From Elmis aenea (lineage: Eukaryota > Arthropoda > Insecta > Coleoptera > Elmidae): 64,000 nucleotides of DNA. This document shows, in pieces, positions 21,271 to 32,786 of this stretch (within the stretch, counting starts at the first letter, position 1; the number at the start of each line of letters is the position of its first letter). The stretch covers positions 23,625,466 through 23,689,465 of the forward strand of contig OX393577.1 in the NCBI GenBank assembly GCA_947652605.1. Reading direction: 5' to 3'. Position numbers and translations under genes: made by a program. Below the pieces are notes generated by a model. That model made no database searches. It saw only the letters and a program-made list of their open reading frames with translations, and had not been told where the DNA came from.

Positions 21271-21640
21271 AGGCCCATGGAATTTTTTTGAATATTTAAC
21301 AACAGTTATTCTAAGGGTAGTATACACTAGAAAAATTTGCCAATTGAAGAGCTATGATATAAAAAATATTTTCAATCTATTTCTGAAAGAATTGGTTTTC
21401 GCTATGCACTGCTCCGATATTGCTTTACATTTCTACTAACAATAGAGCGTATAGCAAAATTTTTAAACTTTTGTCAATAAAAGTTTTAAGCTTTTTAAGG
21501 AACTATAAAAAAATGTTTTTAATCGGTTTCTGGACCAATTAGTAGTCAATATGTATCACATACATGTTGTTTACCATTTCTGCAAACAATAAAGTGCATA
21601 GCAAAAATTTTTTTACTGCATTAGTATAACATCCTTCTCA
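21271..21640. repeat. Degenerate tandem repeat array 2, right part
   Basis: Units continue after the LINE: AATAGAGCGTATAGCAAA, ATCGGTTTCTGGACCAATTA then GTAGTCAATATG, AATAAAGTGCATAGCAAA. Shortly downstream lies TTAAATAAAAGTATTTCG (about 21721), also found after the array at 51290-51800. Confidence 0.65.
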
Positions 21641-23049
21641 ACAAGCGTTTGGCTTAAAAACAATAACGGTATTCATTCAGCTGTGACGATTTTTTGACAA
21701 ACAGTTGCTTCGAAGTAGCTTTAAATAAAAGTATTTCGCTAACATATTGTTTATATGATTTAATATGCCTTAATAATGCTGATCATGAAAATAACTTGGT
21801 CACGTTTTATTATTTTATGCGGCGCATTGTTCACCATCATAACTATAATTTGCACACGAAAATTCTATCGCAAACATAAAACTAATTGAGTGCTTACTAC
21901 GGGGACTTGTGATTAAGTTCATATTTTAATGTAATTTACTATGTATAGCCCCACAATCAAGTGCACAAGAGTTGTTTCGATTACTAAACCATAGGGTGCT
22001 GATGGCGGTGAACCAGCTGAGTCCTCTCCGTGTCTGTATGCATTCCCGCGGAAGACTTGATTGGCGGATCGGTTGAATATTTTTATATCTGCAACGTGCC
22101 GCGGTTAGGTGCATTATCCGCGCGATCACGCTATGCAGGTTGTGCTTCTAATAGGAATATGCCTTATTCCCACACCTCCATACGTACTAGGTGTTCGTAT
22201 ATACTTCTCGTAAAATGACATAAATTAATTGTACCTGTTTTTCATTTAACATTACGTTTAAATATAGTTATATTTATAAAAGTTCTATACCATTTATCGT
22301 TAACTGTCAGTTCTATCAGCGCCACATCTATCTTTTAACTTTAAAACCCTCGGACAGGTTAATTAATATATAAAATAAAAATGAGTGTATGCCTTTATAC
22401 GAGGGTCAAGCTCAATATATCGAGAATGAAGGAAAACTAGTAGGTTTTGAAAACCAAAATAAACTTAGTTTGACTCTTGTAAAAACCTGTGTAAATTTAA
22501 AAATGAACAGCAGTGACTGCGTACAACAGCCAGTAGCAAAAAACCAATATGTCTCATTACCGAACCATTATTCTTAAAACAATTCGTTGTATTAAGTTTT
22601 CACACCCACAAGCTCAAACCACTGCCATTGTTTTCAAAATTCCTTGTAATGCATTTCCTGGCTGATTCATGGGACTTTGCAAAAGCTACTATAAGAAAAT
22701 TGCTGAATATACACGAGCTTAAGGCGTCACGCCAGCTGTTTTGCACCTGAGGAATGTAGTGTATTTGTTGTATTTTATACGATAACTATCTCTAGGCACT
22801 ACATTATACCATATACCATATAGTCTGATATTTATCGGATGTAGATTCAGCCGCTACGATTTAGAAATGCGAATTGTAAAACGCTAGCACGAAATTTACG
22901 AACAACTTAATAATAAACGTGCAGAAAAGTCTTGCATCATATCTGAAAAAAATATCAACAGTACTATTATCATATGATGAATAGAACAAAAATTATTAAC
23001 TCTTGATAATTTGTAAGTGTGTAATGATATCCAAAACTAATAAAAACTT
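21641..23049. other. No gene recognised
   Basis: Several ORFs of 60-67 codons on both strands overlap each other (21926-22218) and match no family known to me. A slightly GC-richer patch at 21985-22150 was inspected without result. Confidence 0.4.
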
Positions 23050-23057
23050 AGTAGGTA

Positions 23058-23756
23058 CTGGGGTTTCTTTCCCGGGATGGGACCTGGCATTTGAAGCTAT
23101 TTTATATTTTCCGGGAAAGTCGTTTCGTGCCGGGAATTCCCGGGATTTAAAAAAAGTGTTATTTTCGTTTCTTTTGTGCTAAGATATTTGTAATACTATT
23201 AAAACTTATCAGAATTTGTTATAAATATATTTACTTACAGTAAATTATGGAAAAACTTTATTTTCATTTCAAAATAATTTTTCTCTTTTATATTTTCTCT
23301 TTTAGTAGGTATGGCGTAAAGAAGCCCGATCTCGATGACAAAGTTAATATCTTCAAAATACTTGTACAGTTTTATTTTTGTGTACCCTGGTAATTCCAAG
23401 CAAAATAGCTTATAAATAAAATTTTATTGATAATAACGATGTTTCTTTGCTGCTAGATGCTCTCAAGACAATTTCACCTACACCAATAGAGAAATAGAGC
23501 TTGAGAAAGCATTTTATGCAGCAGAACTTTTTGTTAATAAATTAAGAAAAAGACTAAGTCATCGAAGCACAGATCACTTTTCTTGTCTTGTTACATATAG
23601 GACTTGGAGTTGTTTTTAAATAATAAACCGCTCCCTTAATTTTTTGGGTTATTAATTTAAATTTTTTTACATAATTTATTACATCCCGGGAAATCCCAGG
23701 ACAAAGGCCGATTTGTTCCCGGGACAAGCAAAATGGTCAAATATGAGAAACCGCAG
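23058..23756 (+). mobile_element. Short hAT element with transposase remnant
   Basis: The ends CTGGGGTTTCT and AGAAACCGCAG are inverted with one mismatch. The flanks share AGTAGGTA (23050-23057 and 23755-23762, the latter overlapping the tip by 2 bp), fitting a 6-8 bp target duplication. Subterminal CCCGGGA motifs occur at both ends (23072, 23147, 23685, 23718). Inside at 23455-23600 the plus strand reads LLDALKTISPTPIE, then ERAFYAAELFVNKLRKRLSH, the hAT C-terminal dimerisation motif, with an in-frame stop. Only the last part of the transposase remains. Confidence 0.7.
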
Positions 23757-24267
23757 TAGGTACAATTGATTCCGTTAAAGAAAATCACACTCAAAATTTT
23801 ACAAAATAACGCTTTAAGTAAGAAACTCGACGATTTGTTTTATGTGTGGGTGTGGACAGAGTAATAAAATATAGTATTGCTTTAGCATTTTATGCGGTTA
23901 TAATAATTTTTAAGTTTTTAATAGCTTGTTGAACCAGGCAACGCATGCATTTAATCAAACAATTTTGTTAGTCCTGTGGCGCAACATCGAAAACTAAAGA
24001 AGTTATGGTCGCCGCTATTGTAGGTTTGCCTGTTTTAGTCATTAACGAAAAATTGATTAGTCCCATTATGCACATAAAATAAAAATTAAAACAGAACGTA
24101 CTGCTGGAGAATAATTATCGATCGATAATATACGAGGTCTGTCTATAAAGTAACGGGACTGGTTTTGTAGCTCCCATTGAACTCAATGAGAGTCAAATGA
24201 CAACCCAGGGACGGTGACCTTGGACGTGCTGAGCCTGCAGAGCAAGCCTCGACACTATCGGACCCTC

Positions 24268-24426
24268 AAGCTAAGGCCGCACTGCGGGATGGTTGGCTGG
24301 AGCATAGATGGTAGACACACGCCGTCGCCTGGCGACATTTGTTGTGAAACGAAGCGCCTGGATTGTCGCCAGGCGACGGCGCGTATCTACCCTCCAGCCA
24401 ACCATCCCGCAGTGCGGCCTTAGCTT
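24268..24426. mobile_element. 159-bp palindromic MITE inside the mariner
   Basis: Begins AAGCTAAGGCCGCACTGCGG and ends with its reverse complement. The arms continue through GATGGTTGGCTGGAG, TAGATGGTAGACAC / GCGTATCTACC and GCCGTCGCCTGGCGAC / GTCGCCAGGCGACGGC. The loop is about 25 bp. Strikingly GC-rich against its surroundings. No coding sequence; the ORFs here read the arms. Confidence 0.8.
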
Positions 24427-24489
24427 CAGAGTTTCGCCACTCGTGGTTAAAGGTGCTTGCATTTCATCTCGCTTGCCGTTAAAATATTG

Positions 24490-24900
24490 AATTCTAAAAT
24501 TGAAGAACGTGTCAATTTGAAATTTTTGGTGATATTGAAGAGAAAGAGTTAAAAAAACGCCCAGAACTCTGGCAAAATGGTTTTTCATTCAGCATGAAGA
24601 CAATGCTCCTTCACACACAGCGCTCTCCGTGAGGCAGTTTTTGGTTGAAAAACGGATTGCAACACTGGAACATATTCCCTATTCCCCTGATTTAGCACCC
24701 CGTGACTTCTTCCTTTTTCCAAAAATAAAATCTGTGCTAAAAGGAACCAGTTTTGAATCATTGGAAGGTGTTAAGAAGAAAACGTCACAGCTATTAAAAC
24801 AGTTACCAAAAAATAAACTGCAGCACGCCTTCGACCAGTGGAAAATAAGAATGGGTCGATGTGTGAGTGCCAATGGGGACTTTGAAGGAGACAAACAATA
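24490..24900 (+). pseudogene. Mariner transposase, internal deletion
   Basis: The start region reads KIEERVNLKFLVILK, the usual mariner N-terminus. It then passes directly to ELKKRPELWQNG and FFIQHEDNAPSHTALSVRQF, which carries the second catalytic Asp in HxDNAP. EHIPYSPDLAPRDFFLFPKI follows with the third position of the DD34D triad, and the protein ends near DFEGDKQ with a stop at 24898-24900. The paired-like DNA-binding domain and the first catalytic Asp are deleted, and a frame change lies between the two parts. Non-functional; could be mobilised only in trans, since both ends look intact. Confidence 0.85.
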
Positions 24901-24970
24901 GATTTTCCATAAATTGTAAATAAATATTCTTTTTTGTACCAGTCCCGTTATTTTATAGACAGACCTCATA

Positions 24971-25866
24971 CATGTATTGTAAACAGTTTGGTAATTTTAA
25001 TATATTATAATTAGTAACATATCCTAACTAAGGAATTTGTAAAGTAGGAAAATCTTTTTAGTTCCAAAGCCATTTATTAAACTATTTAATCGTCATCAAG
25101 TCGTACGTAAAGGCCCGCAGGTTACAACTGCATTCATCGTGCGACACAGTTATATCCAAAACTCGCTCATGTTTAAACGAATATCTTGTAGTGCTGCTTC
25201 GCGTGAAATATTGTCGTTACACGCCAATTTATATGATTTCATTGTGAGAGAGACGATATAAATCTGCCACTTGCATTCTAACGGTTTCAGCGGAGCACAC
25301 AAATAAAACTTGAGCGGCTTACAACCGACGAACAATACCTAAACTACCGCGAAAATCCTCCGAAGGAAGTTAACAAACGTCGTGCAAGTAGAAACCAGGA
25401 AACCGGCGCTGATGCGGTTGTTTATGGATTCAAAGAATGACTGGAATTATAACCTCGTGCAACTACAATATCGGTTCTTTAATTGATTTAGCAAATGCTG
25501 CATTAGAGAACATAATTGTGAATGGAGATTACTGATATATGATACAAAAGCGTTAAATGAGCTTAATAATTTCCTAGTCGTTTATTATCAAAAGCCGTTT
25601 TGGTTAAACAATAAAACATTTAAGAGCTTTAACTCGGTATTATTTTAATTACATGAATTTATACATTTTCGTTTTTTAACTTAACCAATTAAATTGTAAA
25701 CACTTTAAAACTACCAACAGTCTCTAGAACATTACCTTGACTTTTGCGTAAATTTTCTCGACCTGATCAATTAAATTCTTTATAAAAATCAATAGCTTTT
25801 TCACGAATTTTTTGCCACATTCCTATTTCAATATTATTCATAATTTATTAAACGCGAATCACACTA
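24971..25866. other. No gene recognised
   Basis: No family motif, inverted repeat or array seen. Confidence 0.4.
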
Positions 25867-26172
25867 TCAAAATTCTAAATAACCAACATTTTTTCCATAT
25901 TTGCAGTGTTTTTCTATCGACATTGTTTCCTTTTTTTTAATGGACCGTAAATTAAATTTTGTATTCGAATAAATTTCATCGGCTAGCGTGAAATGCTTGG
26001 AATTCTGCGGCATTCGTCGACGCAGTTTATTCCCTGACATTTCGCCAATCACCCTGATGACTTCTTCATAGATGTCTAAATGATCAGTAACCAGACACCT
26101 TTCGAATAGTTCAACGGTGTTTTCGAAATGCAAGAAATAAATTTTATCTACAAAACACGACTGGAGCTAATC
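25867..26172 (-). CDS. Unrecognised open segment, possibly an exon or old coding remnant
   Basis: The minus strand stays open from about 26172 to a stop at 25867. It reads FVDKIYFLHFENTVELFERC, LVTDHLDIYEEVIRVIGEMS, GNKLRRRMPQNSKHFTLADE and IYSNTKFNLRSIKKKE. Amino-acid composition is balanced and protein-like (charged, few Lys/Asn/Ile runs), unlike most frames in this AT-rich window. A CAG just upstream (GATTAGCTCCAG) could be a splice acceptor. I do not recognise the family. It could be an exon, a transposon-encoded piece, or chance. Confidence 0.3.
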
Positions 26173-26639
26173 TATAGCGAGCTACTACGCGTATTACTAG
26201 CTTTTGATTGATACATCACATCACGACTAGACTTTTCAAATTTGTATTTTAATGTGTTAATTAGTAATAGATAAAAATGATCGAACAACTTCTTCTGACA
26301 TCTCTCTGAACCTCTGAATGTTTTAGTAAAAGCATGTCGATGGATTTATTGCTACTGCTTATCGTCAATATAATTGTAATATTTGTTTGTTAGTTGTCAT
26401 TTCATCGTCAAGATTTTCATATTGTCCTTCAAAATATAATATTAATAATATATACCGAATATACACCAGAACTTGTACCAATGTTTTCTAAAAGAGCTTA
26501 GATAAGCCTTTGAAAATATAACTATATAAGAAACACTTAAAACACATGGGTTTTTTCTTGTGAACAAATTTGTTTGTTTTTAATGTTAATAAAAAAACTT
26601 TCCCCATAGTACCTACGCTTTTTTTTTCGGATTATAATA

Positions 26640-27939
26640 CAGGTTGACAATAATCTACATGTGTTGTATGGGTAACTTTGTTATTATAAGAGTTACAAAG
26701 TCGGTTAAATTAGCAAAGTTGGGCAGAATTGTAAGACGAATTTAATGCCATTTTGATATTTGACCACCTTCAACTAATTAAAATATTTTGAAAAAAACTT
26801 TAAGCAGACGATGTTTTCAACGGTAAATAATTCCATAGACACCTAGGTTAAAATCAAAATGATAATTGACTCTTGTGGATATTTTTACGAAAAATTAAAA
26901 AAATATATACAGGGTGTGCCAGATTACATTTCCAGCATGGGGATCTCGCTTATTATAAGAGATACAGGTTTGTTTAAATTAGATGAATTATTCCTTAATA
27001 TGAGAGGAGCCACAATCAATTTTTAAAAGTACAAAATTCCATGCAGAGTGAGGTACACCTACCCCTCTCTGCATGGGTAATACAAGTTTGAGATTTGCAC
27101 TTTGTAGATAATAATGTTTTCCCAAGCATATTTCTTTTTATTTGATGAATTGCCCTTAAGAAAGTTAATCTCAAAAAATCAGTTGAATACAATTGATGAC
27201 TTAAGATTAGCTATTTTAAGGACAATTCATCAAATAAATAGAAATATGCTTCGGAAAACGTTATTATCTACTAAGTGCAGATCTCAAATTTGAATTGCCC
27301 ATGAAAAGAAGGCTACACCTTCAACTTATGTAATTTAGATTTAATTGTAAGTAGTAGTAAGTAAAAAATCGTAAATTATTATGAAATGTAAAAAATATCT
27401 TAAATTATTTAAGTTTTCACTTTTCTATGTGTTTAATTAAGTAAAGCTAGTTTATTTTTGTAATGTTTTGTTTTTCTTTTCAATGGCAACGTTGATTAAA
27501 CTTAACAAAAACCATAATATTGTAATAACTCACTTATTTTTAAAGATATACCTAACAACCCATACTTCAATAAAACGAGAAAAAAAGTCTCTTTGATGAA
27601 CCCATAACCAACTATGGTTGCCGTATAAAAAAAATTCAAGTTTGGCTTATATCTCAAAAATCAATGACTTTTTAAATATATTTTTTCTAATTCTTAGTGA
27701 AAATATCTACAAGATTCAATTCACATTTTGATTTTAACGTAGGTGGCTATAAAGTTATTCACCGTTGAAAAAATCGTGTTTTCAGTTTTTTTAAACATTT
27801 AAAAAAGTTGAAGGTATAGGTCGACTATCAAAATGGCATTAAATTAGTCTTAAAATTCTACCCAACTTTGCTAATGTAACCGTTTTTATAACAAACTTAC
27901 CTACCTATACAACACATCATGTAGATTATTGTCACCCTG
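26640..27939. mobile_element. Family C inverted-repeat element with nested inserts
   Basis: Begins CAGGTTGACAATAATCTACATG (two pieces: CAGGTTGACAA, TAATCTACATG) after TA (26638-26639) and ends CATGTAGATTATTGTCACCCTG before TA (27940-27941). The arms share GTTGTATGGGTAA / TTACCTACCTATACAAC-type sequence, CAAAGTTGGGCAGAATT / AATTCTACCCAACTTTG and AATGCCATTTTGAT / ATCAAAATGGCATT. A second CAGGGTGTGCC end lies within at 26910, followed by another inverted repeat at about 27080-27300. No transposase. Confidence 0.75.
26910..27300. mobile_element. Nested CAGGGTG-type element in family C
   Basis: Starts CAGGGTGTGCCAGATTACAT after TATATA. An internal inverted repeat pairs GATTTGCACTTTGTAGATAA (27097) with TTATCTACTAAGTGCAGATC (27265), and TTTATTTGATGAATTG with CAATTCATCAAATAAA. 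The right CAGGGTG end was not found; its boundary is uncertain. Confidence 0.45.
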
Positions 27940-27941
27940 TA

Positions 27942-29104
27942 TAGCATCTCATCCGAAGTAAAAAAAAATATTTTATGTAAATACTATAGCATCATAATTA
28001 GTAATGGAACTAGAATAACAGTTTAATGAGTAATATTGACGTCCAAGAGTGGATGCAGCTAACAAATAAATTCAGTGTTTACCAACCACACCGACTGTTA
28101 CTTAAATTAGCTAGTTTAAGCCGTAGGATCCTAGCACATGGGTCATGAATATGTAATAAGCATTCATGAATTCCGTATCAATCTTGTTTATCCCAGCCAA
28201 TAAAATACGTTAATGCGACAATATTACTTGAGCAGCAAATTTCACAAATACATCATAAATTTCCCGATTTCTTTTAGCATAAATGCCGACTTCTTTGCTC
28301 TTTATTGCTCTAGTGTAGTTGAATAATTTACCTTAACAAAAATGGCGCGTTTTATGGCTATAGAAAATAAAAACATTGTTCTTGGTACAGTTTATTTTAA
28401 AAAAGAAGTTAAAAATAAAACTCAAAACAAAAATGAAAATATAACGGAAATAAATAAATCACTTTAAAAACCCAACCCAATCAAATTAATATTTTATTAC
28501 TTCTGTGTGGTAAGGTGACCATATTTTTTTCAAGAGTGGCTGATTAAATGTTATTGCTTTAGTTAAATTAACTATAACGTTGACGCTTTGTTTGCTGTAA
28601 AATATGGAATTCAGTGTTGTAAGAATCATTCGAATAAGGCTATAAAGTTTTCTAGTTAACAGTTATGGATAAAAATTGCGTTAACGGTAGTTTCTTTGAA
28701 TCACACACAAAAAAACTTATTTACATACGATACGAACCAGACAATATGTTTCAAATGATGTAGTACAATCAGCGAACTTATCATAGACGTCAGAGACTAG
28801 CCGTGATCAATAAAATGAGTGTGGCACTTCTCAATCCGGTTTTTATTATTATAATCCGACACATAGAAAATGTTGTTAAATATCGGATTTAAATAATTTA
28901 AAGCAATTTTGTATGTTGATCGAAGCAAAGACGATGTACTGATTAATTAAAAGTTTTATTCTATTCGAATTTCAACGCTTAAATTGCGCCACAATGGAGA
29001 TCTAACCTAATTTAAGAGAAGATAGAAATTCGGATAAATTAGCAAAGAGCTGCATATTGACAGTTTATTATAAAAGTGGTGTAAAGTCCTTTTTTGAAAA
29101 ATTG
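27942..29104. other. No gene recognised
   Basis: AT-rich, no motif or structure seen. Confidence 0.4.
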
Positions 29105-29370
29105 AAACGACCATTAACCTACTAGTCGCAATTTTCTCTTATTTGGCCCTGAATCTTCTTGAAGACCTTTTTTCCATCGCCGTCTCTATTAAATATTTCC
29201 TGGTCGTCCTTTTTTCTGTCTTCTCGGAGGCTAATGATATTTTTGTTTCGGTGTTCATTATTTTACCATTCTTTTAATGCGACCTTACTAGGATTATTAT
29301 CTTTTTTCGACAGCATTTGTTAAGATATCTTTATTCCCATTCTTTTTCTAATCGTTTAGTTTTATACGTG
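29105..29370 (-). pseudogene. Non-LTR retrotransposon C-terminal remnant
   Basis: The minus strand reads, with stops and frame changes, MGIKDILTNAVEKR, GRIKRMVK, TPKQKYH, PPRRQKKGRPG and AMEKRSSRR / LQEDSGPNKRK. This follows the common LINE ending VEERxLRWYGHVxRM...RxPKxxxxWxPPGRRxRGRP...AMxxRGLxE in the right order. Heavily decayed. Confidence 0.55.
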
Positions 29371-31309
29371 ATTGTATATTGTTAAACATAGACGAATACC
29401 CTTTGCAATGGCATGCAGGTCTCTTGCGTAGACCTGACCCTGTTAGAGTAATTCGGTTTCATTCATAAATTAAAAATGACTAAGCAAAATCAGTCCCGTT
29501 GAAATATTTGAGGATGCATCTCAAGTAAACAAGATACGAACCCAATAACTGAGTACGGCTATAATGTATTTTTAAAAAAATGCAAGGTTGGAATTGGTGT
29601 TTTACCAGTATTTCACGCAACACCTACTAATCATCGATGTTATGGGAATATACTAGCTATGACCGATCAACCGGCAAAAGTTCTACAACTGCATAAACCG
29701 TGGTAGATCCATCCATATATACAAGTGACGGGCGAGGATAAGCCTTAGTATTCGGGCAGCTTTAGTCACGGATTGTTGGCTCAATGCTCCATAGCATGCC
29801 ATACATCGACCGCATGTTGATATACGATCGTAACTTTCAATAATTAATGGAAAATATGACGGACTGATTGCATATCTTATCCATAATTTTAAAATTAGTC
29901 GTTAAATTTGCGTCACCTTAACTGGTTGTAAATTAAACAGTACGTTTTTATCTCTGTGATAGTGTGTCGTCGTTCGGCGTAAGCATCAATAAAGATCGCG
30001 TTTTTTACAACTTCATGTGCGCTACAACCGATAATTAAGAATAATTTAATTCCTTTGCACATACGTCAGTCAATAAAGTAAGTATTTAATCTTTTAGTGC
30101 AGTGTCGCATGAAATATGTGTAACGCATGTTGTAAAAACGACCAAAACCGTGCATGCTGGATCAGATACCACATTTCATTTTAAAAATTCCTCGTATTTT
30201 CTTCGGTCCCCATTAAAATTTCCTTGAGAATATTCTGATTAGTCGAAAGTTAAAAAGTGTTTTTTTCACGTTTAAAGGCCGTGATTTGCTAGCGAAATCG
30301 CTTATAAAAATAGCGTTATCTTGTTATTGAGCATTTTAAGTTATTTCAATAAGGCTTAAAATTCCCATCATTTAAATATTTATTATGAATATATTTCATA
30401 AATAACAACTTGGATATTTAGTGATAACGCGTTAAGAGAAAACAATTTAATGATTATAAACAAAGTTGTTAATCATTTATTTATAATGGTCAAGATGTCA
30501 CTGCAAAAGTATTAGTGTAAATATGAAAACAGTTGAGTTGTCACAATTAAAATATATTAGTTTCATTATCATATATTAATATACAAAGAGAGTATCAGGT
30601 TTCTTATAAGATTGCGAAATTCAAGGCATTTCATCTATTTATAAGATTATATATTTAAATTCTTTACAAATTTTTTCACGATTCTTTTATGATCAGTTAA
30701 ACTATTCAACACTTTTAAGTGATTTTCAATCAAAACATGTGTTTTATGACAACTAATGATTAGATAAGTAGAATTCAACAGATATATCCTACGTTATATC
30801 TATCAAGTTAACCACGTTTTATGTGGCTACTATCATTTTAATGCATTTTTAATCCGCTACATCTTTACTGATGTTTAAACAGATTATTGAAACCAAAATT
30901 TGACGTAGTATCTCAACTTTTTCAGTCCTTTATTATTTATTAACATTACTTCATGTTATTTTGAGGTATCTGCGCTTTTTGTGGAAGGACCACCTATCCT
31001 TGCCCAACTGCACCTGTTGTAAAATTATATACGAAAATTCACGTCTTAGTAAGGACAGTGCATGGTACATTTCAAGTTTATCAAATATGTATTAAATTGT
31101 GAAACCACTTCGATAGCAACACCACTTGTCTTATGTTGTGAAATTAATGTTGGCATAAATTTTAAACTATGTTTACTGTAATTTCTTTTTATCAATTAAT
31201 ATTCATTGCGAAAGACAGATTAAATAAGACTTTACATTGGAATATGTTGTTACTTATATTTCTATTTAAAACAACTCCTTATTAATTTTAACTGGAAAAA
31301 CTAGGATTG
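29371..31309. other. No gene recognised
   Basis: Nearly 2 kb with no ORF above 60 codons and no repeat pattern noticed. Could be ancient repeat or ordinary intergenic sequence. Confidence 0.45.
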
Positions 31310-31312
31310 TTA

Positions 31313-32292
31313 GGCCTAGCGCACATTGACACGCAGTTGACTGACGCAGGGCAGGTACAGTTTCTGTGATTCCATGTTTGGAGATAAGACACCGCGAATT
31401 GAGACGCAGAACAATGCAGCGCAGTACTGCGCCGTTTTCGCCTGCCCCACACTTGTGGATCTTACACAGAAACTGTGTCGTATCGCCACTCGCGCTCCTT
31501 TGAGTATTTTGATTTGATTGTGTCTTTTCTTTAAATGGAATCATTAGAAGTAAAATTAATTGAATCGTTGTGTAACTACCCTGTGATTTACGACACCAGC
31601 CATTTACAACATATGAAAACGAAATTTAAACAGGTAATTTGGATAAAAATCACCAACCGTGTTAGTGTAAATTACACTCCCCTAAAAATTTTGAGCGAAG
31701 CAGCACCCTCAAATTTTTTTAATATTTAACAACTTTAAGATAGCAGCAGCAATTATTTTTGAAGTTAGATCGCAAACGCTTTGCACAAGTAAAACTTTTA
31801 ATATATTACACAGGGCATTTGCTACGCTTTGTCAAATTCAATGGAAATAAAAAATGTGAATAATTTTTTTACTACAATAGTTTAGTTTTTTTTTATGTGT
31901 ACTTTTGTACAGAATTAGATTGTACCTACTTAGATAATTTAAAGTTAGTTTCTTACCTATATTTATTAATTTCCGGGCTATCGTGATTTATATGTTGATT
32001 GCAGGGGCAAATAGAATATTTCATAGTAGGGAGACAAAACTAGAGTATTTTTTGAACAATTAAAACACAACAAATAAAAAATTTATTTATATTTCTATAA
32101 GAATATGCAAAAATATATAGATTACTGTGTTGAAAAAAATAAGTTTCTAATGTTTAAATATTAATTAATTTGACAATGCGTAAACTGCCGCGCAGAACTG
32201 CTGTCCAATGTACGCGGACAACTGTGCCACATTGTTTTCTGCCCTGCCTGGCCTGCTCTGCCCGTACTGCGCCACGCAGTTCAATGTGCGCC
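31313..32292 (+). mobile_element. PIF/Harbinger-type element, non-autonomous, TTA target duplication
   Basis: The left end GGCCTAGCGCACATTGACAC, then GCAGTTGACTGACGCAGGGC, pairs in inverse with the right end GCCACGCAGTTCAATGTGCG followed by CC. Both ends are flanked by TTA (31310-31312 and 32293-32295), the PIF/Harbinger preference. Subterminal regions are GC-rich with repeated CGCAG and GGGCAGG motifs. The interior lacks a DDE transposase but retains a MADF-like first exon (31535-31729), the second gene type carried by autonomous Harbinger elements. Confidence 0.75.
31535..31729 (+). pseudogene. MADF-like N-terminal exon of a Harbinger second protein
   Basis: Reads MESLEVKLIESLCNYPVIYD, then TSHLQHMKTKFKQVIWIKI. 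MADF domains begin with a short helix (LIE.V...P.LYD), followed by yD.....Y.......W..I; the spacing from LIESLCNYPVIYD to the Trp fits. MADF/Myb-like proteins accompany the transposase in PIF/Harbinger elements and help bind the ends. After WIKI the reading diverges, so either a splice site follows (the GTTAGTG at about 31655 is a candidate donor) or the domain is broken. The ATG lies about 220 bp from the left end. Confidence 0.6.
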
Positions 32293-32525
32293 TTAGCTTA
32301 GAGTTCATAGAGTATTTTTTCGCGGTTTGTATTAATTTACACTTAGTTTGTTGCGATTTCTTTTCTGTTCCTACTTTCCACACTTGCGACGTGTATTGGT
32401 CTTAGTTTTTTTTTTATATAAAACAGTATTTATACATTCATAATATTACTGTAAAGTGAAATTTAATGTAGACAATAATTTTGGGGTTGATATTTTGCAT
32501 TATTTGAAAATTTTTGAATGTTAAT

Positions 32526-32533
32526 CTCTAGTA
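32526..32533. repeat. Target-site duplication, left (CTCTAGTA)
   Basis: Exact 8-bp match to 32779-32786 around a short hAT MITE. Confidence 0.9.
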
Positions 32534-32778
32534 CAGTGGTTCTTAACCTTTTAGTAGTCGCGGCCCCCTAAATATCCTAAAATATTTTTGTGGCCCCCAA
32601 GTTTGCAGTAACAAAAATATTGCGATTTATTTAAGAAGATATCTCTCCAATGGTTCGAGTAAAATAAGGAGCAAAAAATATTTTTTTTAAAGATTTCAAT
32701 ATTTTAAAAAATTAAAAAATTATAATTTTTTTGCGACCCCCTTAAAGTCTCCCACGGCCCCCCAGTTAAGAATCGCTG
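32534..32778. mobile_element. 245-bp hAT MITE with exact 8-bp target duplication
   Basis: The left end CAGTGGTTCTTAACC, then CGCGGCCCCCTAAAT, pairs in inverse with the right end GGCCCCCCAGTTAAGAATCG followed by CTG. CTCTAGTA duplicates on both sides. The CAGxGGTTCTTAAC tip with following GGCCCCC motif is typical of hAT elements. No coding sequence. Confidence 0.92.
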
Positions 32779-32786
32779 CTCTAGTA

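Larger units (their letters stand above)
24133..24968 (+). mobile_element. Mariner element, internally deleted, TA target intact
   Basis: 31-bp terminal inverted repeats begin CGAGGTCTGTCTATAAAGTA at left and TGAGGTCTGTCTATAAAATA (complement) at right, differing at two bases. TA dinucleotides flank them (24131-24132, 24969-24970). The element is 836 bp against about 1.3 kb for a full mariner. A palindromic insert lies at 24268-24426. Confidence 0.9.

Noticed and set aside
24214..24588. GC-rich ORFs of 60-105 codons as genes
   Set aside because: They read the palindromic arms of the 24268-24426 insert, so similar peptides appear on both strands.
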